The translations under genes and the position numbers were made by a program. Below are positions 1 to 9,065 of a DNA stretch of 34,476 bases, piece after piece (positions within the stretch are counted from its first letter, which is position 1; the number at the start of each line of letters is the position of its first letter). The stretch comes from Cytophagaceae bacterium (GTDB lineage: Bacteria; Bacteroidota; Bacteroidia; Cytophagales; Spirosomataceae). The notes below the pieces were generated by a model, which was not told the DNA's origin, made no database searches, and saw nothing but the letters and a program-made list of their open reading frames with translations. Where the stretch lies: the NCBI GenBank assembly GCA_947464595.1, contig CANHXO010000013.1:1-34476 (forward strand), read 5' to 3'.

Positions 1-658
1 GCATCACTGTCGCGCGACCTATGCGAATGGGATAATTAATTCCCGTCAGCATTTCATTCTTAATAAATGAAGGATCTACGCCACGTACAAAGCCTACAAA
101 GCCATCAATCGCCTCAAGACCTTCTAAATCACGGATACCTGCGTCAAACACAATTCCCGTTTTTGATTTGGCATAAATGGAATTCCCTAAATTATCACCG
201 ATAAGCGTACCATCAATGATCTTACCATAGCCATCCGCTACATAGACGTCATTTTCTTGCAATAAATCGATTGGCCAGGAATTAGAAGAACCTTTGCGAT
301 TTTCTGATTTACCCTTCTCCATAATCGGTGTGTTAACATCTGGTCGCATCGGCATGTATTGCGCTGTAACCACTCGGCCAGCTAAAGGCTTATTGGGATT
401 AATTATATGCCAATTCCCTTCGAATTGACTTTCATATCCTTCCCCGCGCATCACGCCCCAAGCCTCCTCAATAGAAATATTGGCTAATCTTCTTACTAAA
501 TCATCCGAAACTTTTGGACGGCCATCTGGAAAACGCTCACCCTTCCATTGTTGAGAGTAAGTCATAATCATTTCTTTAGGCATTTGGATATTTTGACCCA
601 AAGAAATAAAGGATACGCTGCAAGCTAAGCAGCTCAATACGATTGCTTTTATTTTCAT
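1..658 (-). CDS. Exported RraA-family protein (putative 2-oxo acid aldolase), 3' end beyond window
   Basis: My translation gives 219 codons from ATG at 658 and runs off the left edge without a stop. Residues 1-21 form a Sec-type signal peptide (basic MKIK, hydrophobic core, then SLGQ). Residues 85-219 carry the RraA fold signatures: GDNLG at 154-158 and DAGIRD at 172-177. The R176-D177 pair matches the Arg-Asp used by aldolase members of the family, which cleave 4-hydroxy-2-oxo acids to pyruvate. These proteins are often mislabelled as RNase E inhibitor RraA or demethylmenaquinone methyltransferase. Export and the neighbouring dehydratase argue against an RNase E role. It lies 60 bp after the dehydratase, behind a terminator hairpin. 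The family call is firm; the reaction is inferred. Confidence 0.85.
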   Translation of the reverse strand, partial: MKIKAIVLSCLACSVSFISLGQNIQMPKEMIMTYSQQWKGERFPDGRPKVSDDLVRRLANISIEEAWGVMRGEGYESQFEGNWHIINPNKPLAGRVVTAQYMPMRPDVNTPIMEKGKSENRKGSSNSWPIDLLQENDVYVADGYGKIIDGTLIGDNLGNSIYAKSKTGIVFDAGIRDLEGLEAIDGFVGFVRGVDPSFIKNEMLTGINYPIRIGRATVM

Positions 659-681
659 GATTTTAATAGGTTTATATTTAG

Positions 682-710
682 AAAAAAAAGGGTGATGCGA
701 ACATCACCCT
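682..710 (-). terminator. Rho-independent terminator after the dehydratase gene
   Basis: Read on the minus strand, a perfect 9-bp stem AGGGTGATG/CATCACCCT closes a TTCG tetraloop and is followed at once by eight T. It starts 8 bp after the stop codon of the dehydratase gene and ends 24 bp before the ATG of the co-directional RraA-like gene. It could therefore end transcription there or reduce expression of the last gene. Confidence 0.85.
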
Positions 711-718
711 GTAAATTT

Positions 719-2164
719 TTAGGACCAATCGCGATCCCACGAATCAATCTTAGTCCAGTCGTCTGTCGGAGCAAAGAACATTTCACCTGATTTCAAGTGA
801 GCCTTAACAACCTCCTCATTTAACTCAACTCCTAATCCTGGCTTATCTGGAACTTTGACAAATCCTTTGTTGAAAATTGGCTTCTCGATTCCAGTCACTA
901 AATCCTCCCACCAAGGGACATCGAATGAATGGTGCTCAAGCGCAACAAAATTTTCTGTTGCAGCCGCGCAATGAATATTAGCCATGAAGCAAATAGGAGA
1001 ACCCGCAAAGTGCATCGCCATAGGAACTCCTTTCTCCTCCGCATAATCCCCGATTTTCTTCGTCTCCAGAATACCACCTGAACTAGCTAAATCTGGTTGA
1101 ATCATATCCACCGCATGTGCGTCGATCAATTTGATAAATTCCTCCTTCAAATAAATATCTTCACCCGTTAGCGTTGGCGTATTGATCGCATCAGTAATTT
1201 GACGCCATTGATCCGTATACTGCCAAGGGATCATGTCCTCTAACCAAGCTAATTGATATTTCTCCAACGCATTTCCTAAACGAATCGCCGTATTAACATC
1301 AAAATGACCAAAATGATCCGCTGCAAGTGGGGTATCATACCCGATCACACTTCGAACTGTGCCTACATAATCAGCTAAATACTGAATCCCCTTATCGGTT
1401 ACTTGGATGCGTGTGAATGGATGTTTCGTCCAACTATACGAACGAGCATTTCCCTTCGCAGATGGATTATTCCCCCATTGTTTTTTTACATCCCAGTTTT
1501 TACCTCCCACTAAAGCACCAGGTATGTCAGCTAATAGTTGAATACCAAAGTCCATTTTCAAAAATGTCAAACCTAAATTTTGACGTTCTTTCATTTTCTT
1601 GGCAAATTCAGCTGGGTCTGCGACTTCAGGAGTATCCCCATAAATACGGATATCATCTCGATATTTACCCCCTAGCATTTGGTATACTGGAACGCCAAAA
1701 GCCTTTCCAGCTAAATCCCATAATGCCATTTCAACTCCGCAGACACCTCCTGCAGCTCTTCCTTGGCCTCCAAATTGCTTGATGATTTTGAAAATCTTCT
1801 CCACATTACATGGATTTTGACCCATCAACCTGCTTTTCAGCATCATGGCATATTTCGGACTTGCTCCATCACGCACTTCACCCCAGCCTACTAGACCTTG
1901 GTTCGTGTCAATTCGAATCAAAGGACAAGTCATCGGAGCCTTATCAATCACAGCGATGCGAACATCCGTAATTTTAAGTGCAGATGGATTACTCGATTTG
2001 TTAACTTTTTGAGTAATATACTCCATTTCCTTTTCAGGATCATGGTCAAAAATCATTCCCAATGACAAGCCGCCTAAGGCAGAATTGCGTAGGAAATTTC
2101 TTCTTGAGTTTTCTTGAGCTTTGGCTTTATCCTCGGCTCTAAAACGTTTTACAAAATCTTTCAT
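719..2164 (-). CDS. Tat-exported enolase-superfamily (mandelate racemase/muconate lactonizing) sugar-acid dehydratase
   Basis: 481 residues. The N-terminus has a twin-arginine signal, SRRNFLRNSALGG (residues 20-32), so the folded enzyme is probably sent to the periplasm or membrane. The enolase-superfamily capping domain spans roughly 64-190 and the barrel roughly 195-440. Likely Mg ligands are D283 (AADH), E309 (WLED) and E335 (TGED). H385 (MHFAGS) and K203 (LKMD) are likely acid/base residues. The D/E/E plus late His pattern fits acid-sugar dehydratases such as galactonate or gluconate dehydratase better than racemases. About 50 residues (206-256) form an insertion after the LKMD strand. 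It follows the SusD gene by 24 bp in the same direction, so it probably belongs to that operon. The substrate cannot be assigned from sequence. Confidence 0.9.
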   Translation of the reverse strand: MKDFVKRFRAEDKAKAQENSRRNFLRNSALGGLSLGMIFDHDPEKEMEYITQKVNKSSNPSALKITDVRIAVIDKAPMTCPLIRIDTNQGLVGWGEVRDGASPKYAMMLKSRLMGQNPCNVEKIFKIIKQFGGQGRAAGGVCGVEMALWDLAGKAFGVPVYQMLGGKYRDDIRIYGDTPEVADPAEFAKKMKERQNLGLTFLKMDFGIQLLADIPGALVGGKNWDVKKQWGNNPSAKGNARSYSWTKHPFTRIQVTDKGIQYLADYVGTVRSVIGYDTPLAADHFGHFDVNTAIRLGNALEKYQLAWLEDMIPWQYTDQWRQITDAINTPTLTGEDIYLKEEFIKLIDAHAVDMIQPDLASSGGILETKKIGDYAEEKGVPMAMHFAGSPICFMANIHCAAATENFVALEHHSFDVPWWEDLVTGIEKPIFNKGFVKVPDKPGLGVELNEEVVKAHLKSGEMFFAPTDDWTKIDSWDRDWS

Positions 2165-2188
2165 ATATATTATAGGTTTAAAGTATCA

Positions 2189-3706
2189 CTATTTATGCCA
2201 CCAAACTTTGGTATCTAAATCATCAGCCCCTTGGCTAGCAATCGCCGCTTTTACATTCACTGAGTTCACCGAAATTTCAGAGTTTGGATACGTTAAGCGA
2301 TTGATAAAGTCACCTTTAATCGCCTTTCCTGAGAAAGGATTTGGAGTTAATTTAGGAAATCCAGTACGACGGAAATTAGCAAATGCCTCAGGTCCATTCA
2401 AGAAACTTGAGATCCAATATTGCGTATTGATTTGCTCCAAAGCCGTAGTTGAACTGAATGGATTAGCAGCTAAATATGCGTCAACAGCAGCAGAAGGAAC
2501 CGATGAGTTAACATCCATATCTCCCAATTGACTCATGTGTGCTTTTACTCCAGCCTCATAATAATCTTTGGCACTTCCTGTAACCCAACCTCTTGATACT
2601 GCCTCAGCTAACAATAAATTAGTTTGAGAAGCTGTGACAAGATAAGCAAGAGCTGTTGTTTTATTCATACGAGTTCTATCCGCTTGACTAAAATCATAAA
2701 AACTAGCTAGACCTAATGTCTTCACAGGTCCGCTGATCGATGAGTTATCAAAGCCAAAAGGCATTCCTATTTGAACCGCAGGATCAATGACACCCCTAGA
2801 GGCAGTTTGCTGAGTTCCTGAAGTGGCACCCACATACCTTACGGCAATTGATCTTAATCTTGGATCATTTGTTTTCTTTAAATGATCCACGAAAGGAGCA
2901 GCTAGGTAAAAATTGTTCGCCTCAGTAGCGTTCAACAATTGGCCAATGCTATTTAAATAGTTAGCATCATGGCGAATAACCACATTATCTGCGTTGGTCG
3001 TGATCACACCACCGGCAAAAGCTTTAGCAACCAATGATTGCGCTTGAGCGGCATCCACTTTAGCTAAGCGAAATCCGATACGAAGAAGAATTGAATTTCC
3101 AAATTTCTTCCATTTTGCCACATCGCCGCCAAAAAGAACATCAGCTGTTTCTCTCGTTTTAGCCGGATCTAAGGCAGCTACTGCATCAGAAATATCTTTA
3201 ATGATTCCCGTATAAATAGCTTGTTGCTTATCATATTTAGGATAAACTTTTTGATCCGTATATCCTTTTCCAGCTTCGGTATATGGAATATCCCCATAAG
3301 TATCCGTTAACACTAAAAAGGCATAGGATTGTAAAATCTTAGCCATGTTAACCAAATTAGTTCTGGCTGGATCTTTAGTTGTAGCGATCACATCATAAGT
3401 ATTTCGAATCACAGAACGGTAATAACGCTGCCATATTGCTGGCGTATAATCACGGTTATCTTGATTAAAATTAGCTCCTGCCAAAACCCCAGAGTTTGGA
3501 GAAATCATTTGTTGGACTATCCCCATTTCATATTGAACGGTTGGAGCCGGAGGAGTCGTATTAATTACGGCGTTATTTAAAGCAAAAACAGGGTTAATGG
3601 CTACTGCCGCTGTTTTGTTCACATTCAACTCGTCGAAACCCGCATCACAAGCATTGAGTCCTATTAACCCACATGCTGAAAATAAAATTATTGCTATCTT
3701 TTTCAT
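2189..3706 (-). CDS. SusD/RagB-like outer-membrane nutrient-binding lipoprotein
   Basis: 505 residues. A lipoprotein signal ends at the lipobox LNAC (Cys20), followed by the SusD-like mature start DAGFDELNVN. The helical body with RYYRSVIRNTYD and the segment SYAFLVLTDTYGDIPYTEA are typical of the SusD-like families, and the C-terminal NRLTYPNSE matches their conserved end. SusD proteins sit on the cell surface and pass ligand to the paired SusC channel. It lies 22 bp after the SusC-like gene and 24 bp before the dehydratase, an arrangement that implies one transcript. The ligand is unknown; the neighbouring acid-sugar enzymes suggest a sugar acid or a glycan containing one. Confidence 0.95.
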   Translation of the reverse strand: MKKIAIILFSACGLIGLNACDAGFDELNVNKTAAVAINPVFALNNAVINTTPPAPTVQYEMGIVQQMISPNSGVLAGANFNQDNRDYTPAIWQRYYRSVIRNTYDVIATTKDPARTNLVNMAKILQSYAFLVLTDTYGDIPYTEAGKGYTDQKVYPKYDKQQAIYTGIIKDISDAVAALDPAKTRETADVLFGGDVAKWKKFGNSILLRIGFRLAKVDAAQAQSLVAKAFAGGVITTNADNVVIRHDANYLNSIGQLLNATEANNFYLAAPFVDHLKKTNDPRLRSIAVRYVGATSGTQQTASRGVIDPAVQIGMPFGFDNSSISGPVKTLGLASFYDFSQADRTRMNKTTALAYLVTASQTNLLLAEAVSRGWVTGSAKDYYEAGVKAHMSQLGDMDVNSSVPSAAVDAYLAANPFSSTTALEQINTQYWISSFLNGPEAFANFRRTGFPKLTPNPFSGKAIKGDFINRLTYPNSEISVNSVNVKAAIASQGADDLDTKVWWHK

Positions 3707-3728
3707 ATTATTTTTCGTTTAAAGCGAA

Positions 3729-6700
3729 CTAAAATTTAACATTCAAATTAAATCCTAAACTTCTAGTCGTTGGCAATCCTGTTGACTCCATTCCCATCAA
3801 GTTATCAGAAGAATAACCAAATGACTCAGGATCAATATTATCAACCCATTTTTTAAGGATTAATACGTTATTAGCAACAAAACTTAATTTCACCCCCTTA
3901 ATAGGCGATTTAGGATTTAAATGTTTAGTGAAATCATAGCCTGCTGTAATTTGACGTAGTTTCCAATAACCCCCATCGTATACAACGGGCTCAATTAACG
4001 CTTGAGAACGAACTACTTCCCAGAATGGTTGAACACCTGCCTTCGCCGTATTTTGTCCACCTTGTGCATTAACTCCATCCGCCACTACACCACCTTCTCT
4101 ACCTTCTAAAGTCATTTTATGCAATCCGTGACGTACTGCATTAAAATTAGTTCCAGAAAGCATCATGTTTCCTAATTTGAAATCAATTAAGGCTGATAAT
4201 GAAACTCCTTTATAATTAAACGTATTGGTAATACCACCCACATACTTAGGAATAGCACTTCCAAAAGAAATCAAATCAGGAGTTCTTAAAGCGATACCGT
4301 TAGCCCCAAAAACTCTTTTTCCATTGGCATCGCGCCTGTAACCAAAACCATAAATTTGGCCCATTTCTTGTCCTACGACTTGACGTAATTCACCATTAAA
4401 TACGTGAGTTCCTACCGTAATTCTTTCTCCCGGAGTATCCGTTAATAAGCTTAATACTTTCGTGGTATTATAAGAACCATTCAAGGTTAAATCCCATTGA
4501 AAATCAGCCGTTTTAATCGGAACTAAATTCAATAACATCTCAAATCCTCTGTTCTCACTTTGTCCACTATTGATTAGGGAGTTGGTAAATCCTGAAGCAT
4601 CGGAAATTTGAGCAGAAACGATTTGATCGCTGGTCAATTTCTGATAAGCGGCCATATCTAATGTAACACGGCTATTGAACATTTTTAATTCTAAACCGAT
4701 TTCAGATTCACGCGTTCTCATAGGTTTCAAACCTGCGTTAGGTACCACGTTTCCTTGGCCACCCCCAATTGGCTGCAAAGCTCCAGCCGGATTAGCAAAC
4801 AAGTTCGGGTTAATTCCATAAAACAAATTGTTTGAATAAGGCGCAACGTCCGTATCTGAACCCACTTCTGCGACTGCAGCTCTTAATTTACCAAAGGTCA
4901 ACCAAGAAGGCATGTTATCAAACGCTTGTGAGAATACATAACTACCCGAAACAGATGGATAGAAAATGCTTCTATTCGCTGGTGAAAGGGTAGAGAACCA
5001 GTCATTACGAGCCGTTACATTTAAAAATAAATAATTTCTAAATGAAATTTCACCCGATCCGTACACGGAATTAACTGATCTTTCGCTCAAACCATAAACA
5101 GGATCCTTCACACGTCCATTCATAACGGTGTATAGATCTCTTACCACGAAATCCACTACTTGCGTACTATTCAAGTCTGAGCGACGGTACATTTGATTAC
5201 CTCCAGCCGTTATATTAAAATCAAAATCGCCAAAGGACTTCGTTGCAGAAATTAAGATATCCGCATTGGTTTCTCTAAATCTTCTTGATTCTTGTGTAAA
5301 GGTTCCGTTCACAAATCCTGCAGGAGCTGGTCCAATGGATGCATGTCCAGTAGGGAAGTTATTGTAATCTTGATCACGAGACCAATAATCCTGACCTACA
5401 CGGCCTTGAACAAATAACCAAGGTAAGATATTGTATTTAGCCGATATATTACCGAAAAGACGATCCCTTCTAATATTTTGAAATTGCTTCTTCAACGTAA
5501 AGTAAGGATTCGTTCTATTTCTAAAACGAGAATAAACAAACTCATCTCCATTCGCATCCATGGCTTTTTGCTCTAGCAAATCAAAAGGCATCGAGTTAGC
5601 CATGTTATAAACGGCCGTTGGGATGGAGTTATCTTGGTTCGCAATATTAGGCGGGTTTTTGTTGTACTCGTTCGAATAGTTAACATTTCCCGCTACTGAA
5701 AGCTTAGAAGAAAGATCATAAGCAAAACCTAAGTTGATTGTTTTTCTATTAAACGTATTGTTTGACACAATACCATTGTTATCCATATTGGAAATAGACA
5801 TATTAAATCCACCATTATCACTATTGCTAGCAATACTTACTGTATTTGTTAAGTTCATTCCTTTTACAAAGAACTTATTAATGCGGTCATATACAGGTGC
5901 ATAAGGAACACTAACTCCATCAAATAATACTTGGGTCATTCCTGGCTGAAATTTCTCACCGAAAGACCACTGACCTGAAGTTGGGTTAGCACTTGTAGGA
6001 CGAACGCCACTTTCCCCTTGTCCATACTCATATTGATAATCGGTAAAATCCAAAGGTGTTTCATTCGTGTAATTCATATTATATGAAACTCCAATACCCT
6101 TTGTTTTACCCCTAGTTTTAGTGGTAATCATCAAGACACCATCTTTTGCACGTGAACCATATAAAGCGGCAGCTGTTGCACCTTTTAATACAGTCATTGA
6201 CTCGATGTCATCCGGGTTTATACTAGACAAACCGTCACCTCCATCTGAGGTATTTCCTCCTCCACGAACTCCAATTGAATTATCGGAAGCATTATTACCT
6301 GGATTAGTACCAAAATTGGTATTGTCGATAGGCACCCCGTTGATTACAATCAAAGGCGAGTTTTGGCCAGAGAATGAAGATTGACCCCTGATACGAATTT
6401 TAGAAGTACCTGCAGGTCCAGTTCCTAAAGAAGAAATGTTTACACCGGCAATTTTACCTTGTAAAGCATTCATGAAATTAGGAGACCTATTCTCTGTAAT
6501 GGCCTCTGGAGCAATTGTTGTGGTCGCATAACCTAATTTTTTTGATTCCTTTTTTATACCCAAAGCCGTTACAACCACCTCGTCTAAAGCAGTTGTTTCT
6601 TCAGATAAAGAAACATTAATTACGGACTGTGTACCCACATTCACTTCTTTTTTAACAAAGCCAACGAACGAAAATACAAGCGTCGCATTGTTGGGAGCGC

Positions 6701-6902
6701 TTATGCTATACTTACCACTAGCATCTGTAGATGTACCTTGAGAGGTACCTTTAATTGCAACGGAAACACCTGCTAATGCTTCATTCCCTTTTGCAGAGCT
6801 GACCAAACCAGTGATTCTGGATTGGGCAAAAATCAAATTTGGCATCACGATTGCCAAGCCTAACAATAACCTTGTCAGTTTCTTTTTGTAATTTTTTATC
6901 AT
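3729..6902 (-). CDS. SusC/RagA-like TonB-dependent outer-membrane receptor
   Basis: 1057 residues. A Sec signal peptide ends near LIFAQS (about residue 26). Residues 29-108 form a carboxypeptidase-regulatory-like beta domain, followed by the TonB-box region DEVVVTALG. The plug domain (about 120-240) includes IRIRGQSSFSG and the family signature near ATAAALYGSRAKDGV. The rest is the 22-strand barrel ending in FNLNVKF with a terminal Phe. Length is normal for SusC proteins. It is the first gene of the minus-strand operon, and a 202-bp region separates it from the divergent AraC-family gene. It has no extra N-terminal sigma-regulator (STN) domain, so transcription is more likely controlled by the neighbouring AraC protein than by an anti-sigma factor. 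Confidence 0.97.
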   Translation of the reverse strand: MIKNYKKKLTRLLLGLAIVMPNLIFAQSRITGLVSSAKGNEALAGVSVAIKGTSQGTSTDASGKYSISAPNNATLVFSFVGFVKKEVNVGTQSVINVSLSEETTALDEVVVTALGIKKESKKLGYATTTIAPEAITENRSPNFMNALQGKIAGVNISSLGTGPAGTSKIRIRGQSSFSGQNSPLIVINGVPIDNTNFGTNPGNNASDNSIGVRGGGNTSDGGDGLSSINPDDIESMTVLKGATAAALYGSRAKDGVLMITTKTRGKTKGIGVSYNMNYTNETPLDFTDYQYEYGQGESGVRPTSANPTSGQWSFGEKFQPGMTQVLFDGVSVPYAPVYDRINKFFVKGMNLTNTVSIASNSDNGGFNMSISNMDNNGIVSNNTFNRKTINLGFAYDLSSKLSVAGNVNYSNEYNKNPPNIANQDNSIPTAVYNMANSMPFDLLEQKAMDANGDEFVYSRFRNRTNPYFTLKKQFQNIRRDRLFGNISAKYNILPWLFVQGRVGQDYWSRDQDYNNFPTGHASIGPAPAGFVNGTFTQESRRFRETNADILISATKSFGDFDFNITAGGNQMYRRSDLNSTQVVDFVVRDLYTVMNGRVKDPVYGLSERSVNSVYGSGEISFRNYLFLNVTARNDWFSTLSPANRSIFYPSVSGSYVFSQAFDNMPSWLTFGKLRAAVAEVGSDTDVAPYSNNLFYGINPNLFANPAGALQPIGGGQGNVVPNAGLKPMRTRESEIGLELKMFNSRVTLDMAAYQKLTSDQIVSAQISDASGFTNSLINSGQSENRGFEMLLNLVPIKTADFQWDLTLNGSYNTTKVLSLLTDTPGERITVGTHVFNGELRQVVGQEMGQIYGFGYRRDANGKRVFGANGIALRTPDLISFGSAIPKYVGGITNTFNYKGVSLSALIDFKLGNMMLSGTNFNAVRHGLHKMTLEGREGGVVADGVNAQGGQNTAKAGVQPFWEVVRSQALIEPVVYDGGYWKLRQITAGYDFTKHLNPKSPIKGVKLSFVANNVLILKKWVDNIDPESFGYSSDNLMGMESTGLPTTRSLGFNLNVKF

Positions 6903-7008
6903 AAATGTTTGAGTTTAGATTGCTAATTTTCTTAATTATATTGAGAAAAAGTTATATATTTCCCCGTTGGTGAATTTTATAATTTTTTTTTATAAATTTT
7001 GAGTTGTA

Positions 7009-7025
7009 TTGTGAGCCATTCACAA
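7009..7025. promoter_or_regulatory. Palindrome TTGTGA-N5-TCACAA, candidate operator
   Basis: A perfect inverted repeat with 6-bp arms, TTGTGAGCCATTCACAA, lies in the 202-bp region between the divergent SusC-like and AraC-family genes. Outer bases AGTTGT (7002-7007) and ACAACT (7022-7027) add a second offset symmetry. It resembles a Crp/Fnr half-site pair, but the spacer is 5 bp rather than the classical 6. It may bind a regulator of either gene. Function is inferred from position and symmetry only. Confidence 0.45.
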
Positions 7026-7104
7026 CTAAAGTCAATGACCACTTTACAATTCATTATGACAGACAATACATTTTTATGTGTCGAATTGTTTAATCTTAAT
7101 TTAA

Positions 7105-7989
7105 ATGAAAAATTTTGCTTTAACATTTCCTTATAATGATTGCAGTGCTCACTTTCCATTTATTGAGCATTTTAGTTTTCAGACCGTTGACTCAAATAAG
7201 TCCAATCCCGTTTACCTACCTCAAGGAATAGGGATTCGGATGTTTTATTTTAAAGATGGAATCTTCGAAATTAGTATTGATGGCATTAGACAAACCATGC
7301 TTCCTGGTGACTGCTTAGTGGTTTGTCCTTGGGAAAACATCGAAATTATCCCCAATCGCATTAGAAGATCCTCCTTTTTTCACTTAATCGTCAGAACTAA
7401 ATTTTTTGATGCAGATCAAGATTTAGAGTTGGGTTATTGGTCCAAAATTTCCAAATATGACCAAATGGAGATTGGTGAAATTTTCAAGAATTACCATAAA
7501 TTCAAAATCAATAAATCTGATTTTTTGGCCAAATTATTTGTCCAATTGACCAATGAAATTTTCGTGCATGAGATGAGTCAAAATGAAATGGTCATCCATA
7601 TCATAGACCAAATCATGATTTTATTTGCTCGAGAAGCACAAAAATCAAGTTTAAAGTCATTTGACGATGCCCATATCAGCCAAATTATAGAGCAAAATAT
7701 CATACAAGATCCTTTGCACCATTGGACCGTTGCAGAAATGGCTTCATTGGTCCAACTGGGACTAACCGCTTTTAGTGAGCGAATGAAAATGGAAACAGGC
7801 TTAAGCCCTATCAACTTTTTAATAAAAATACGCATTAATATCGCCATGAATTTAATGGCCCATTTCAACTATAAAATAGGCGATATTGCCTATGAAACTG
7901 GTTTTTATTCTCCACAACATTTTTCACTTACCTTTAAAAAAATGACGGGCATTAGCCCGCATAAATACCGCAAAAACCTATTACAATGA
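7105..7989 (+). CDS. AraC-family transcriptional regulator
   Basis: 294 residues. The N-terminal half (about 20-110) looks like a small beta sensor domain, with MLPGDCLVVCPWENIEI resembling a cupin-like strand pattern. The C-terminal 100 residues (about 190-292) hold two helix-turn-helix motifs: WTVAEMASLVQLGLTAFSER and then KIGDIAYETGFYSPQHFS followed by FKKMTGISPHKYRK, the classic AraC ending. It is divergent from the SusC operon and overlaps the BASS transporter gene by 4 bp (ATGA), so both are made from one transcript. The likely role is to sense an intermediate or substrate of this locus and switch on the SusC operon; this is inferred from position. Confidence 0.93.
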   Translation: MKNFALTFPYNDCSAHFPFIEHFSFQTVDSNKSNPVYLPQGIGIRMFYFKDGIFEISIDGIRQTMLPGDCLVVCPWENIEIIPNRIRRSSFFHLIVRTKFFDADQDLELGYWSKISKYDQMEIGEIFKNYHKFKINKSDFLAKLFVQLTNEIFVHEMSQNEMVIHIIDQIMILFAREAQKSSLKSFDDAHISQIIEQNIIQDPLHHWTVAEMASLVQLGLTAFSERMKMETGLSPINFLIKIRINIAMNLMAHFNYKIGDIAYETGFYSPQHFSLTFKKMTGISPHKYRKNLLQ

Positions 7990-9041
7990 AAAACAATTTT
8001 AAATTATTATCCATTTCAGGGGCATCTATCATAATCCTTGGACTTATTTTTTCAGATACCTCCTGGGCCGGAATTTTATGGATCATTGGCGTTGCGCTGA
8101 TAGCTATCTCCACCCATACCAAAGAGTCATTGAAAGGCTTTTCATTTACGCTGTGGATCATCGCAGCGGTCGTATTAACATTACAATTTCCTGACCCATT
8201 CATTGGTTACGGAGACATTAAGTTCAAGATTCTGATCATTCCATTACTACAATTGCTCATGTTTGGCATGGGTTCTACCATGGAAGTATCCGATTTTAAG
8301 GAGGTCCTAAGATCGCCAAAAGCTGTGGCATTAGGCGTATTTTTTCACTTCTCCATCATGCCATTAGTGGGCTGGAGCATTACAAAAATCTTTACTTTCC
8401 CTCCGGAAATTTCTGCCGGTATCATTTTAGTTGCCTGTATGCCCTGTGGCCTAGCGTCTAATGTTATGTCATATTTAGCCAAGGCTAATGTAGCGCTTTC
8501 CTTGACGTTAACTTCGGTGGCCACTTTTATTGCACCTATTTTAACTCCTTTGTTGATGAAAAATTTAGCGGGCCAACTAATCGAAATTGACCTTTATGCC
8601 ATGATTTGGGAAATCAGTAAATTGGTTTTAATTCCTATCGTATTGGGTGTCATCTATAAGCGAGTGATAGGCGACAAATGGCCATGGTTCCAAGAAAAGT
8701 TGCCACTAATATCAATGATTAGTATTGGATTAATTATCATTATTATCACCGCTAATGGCCGAGATGCCTTATTATCCGTAGGTCCATTACTTGTATTAGC
8801 ATGTTTCATTCAAAATATCATGGGCTTCATTTTAGGATATTGGGGAGGAAGACTCACCAAACTTCCAGAAAAAGATTGCAGAACAATCGCAATTGAAGTG
8901 GGACTTCAAAATGCAGGTCTTGCCTCTGGCCTAGCCATGGCGATGGGGAAAGTGGCGACGGTTGGTCTACCGGCTGCTATTTTTGGCCCTGTGATGAATA
9001 TCAATGGATCCAGCTTGGCCAATTATTGGAAAAATAAATAA
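7986..9041 (+). CDS. Bile acid:sodium symporter (BASS) family transporter
   Basis: 351 residues and strongly hydrophobic, with about 10-12 membrane segments. The BASS signatures are present: MGSTMEVSDFK in the early core, ACMPCGLASNVMSYLAKAN at about 151-169, and the sodium-site motif EVGLQNAGLASG near residue 310. About 50 N-terminal residues form two additional hydrophobic segments compared with short family members. BASS proteins import organic anions with sodium; characterised members carry bile acids, pyruvate or ketopantoate. Here it is translationally coupled to the AraC regulator and faces the SusC/dehydratase/RraA operon, so a small 2-oxo acid or sugar acid is a reasonable guess. Substrate not proven. 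Confidence 0.9.
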   Translation: MKNNFKLLSISGASIIILGLIFSDTSWAGILWIIGVALIAISTHTKESLKGFSFTLWIIAAVVLTLQFPDPFIGYGDIKFKILIIPLLQLLMFGMGSTMEVSDFKEVLRSPKAVALGVFFHFSIMPLVGWSITKIFTFPPEISAGIILVACMPCGLASNVMSYLAKANVALSLTLTSVATFIAPILTPLLMKNLAGQLIEIDLYAMIWEISKLVLIPIVLGVIYKRVIGDKWPWFQEKLPLISMISIGLIIIIITANGRDALLSVGPLLVLACFIQNIMGFILGYWGGRLTKLPEKDCRTIAIEVGLQNAGLASGLAMAMGKVATVGLPAAIFGPVMNINGSSLANYWKNK

Positions 9042-9065
9042 GGATTCATTGGGAATCATTACATA

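Noticed and set aside
1-658. RNase E inhibitor or demethylmenaquinone methyltransferase, the usual database labels for RraA
   Set aside because: The signal peptide and the neighbouring dehydratase do not fit a cytoplasmic RNase E regulator, and the methyltransferase label for this family is a known misannotation.
1417-1782. 121-residue plus-strand open frame
   Set aside because: It is antisense to the enolase-superfamily dehydratase, whose motifs are intact.
2121-2531. 136-residue plus-strand open frame
   Set aside because: It lies opposite the SusD-like and dehydratase genes and has no family features.
7009-7025. Classical CRP site
   Set aside because: The arms match TGTGA/TCACA, but the spacer is 5 bp instead of 6, so I record it only as a candidate operator.
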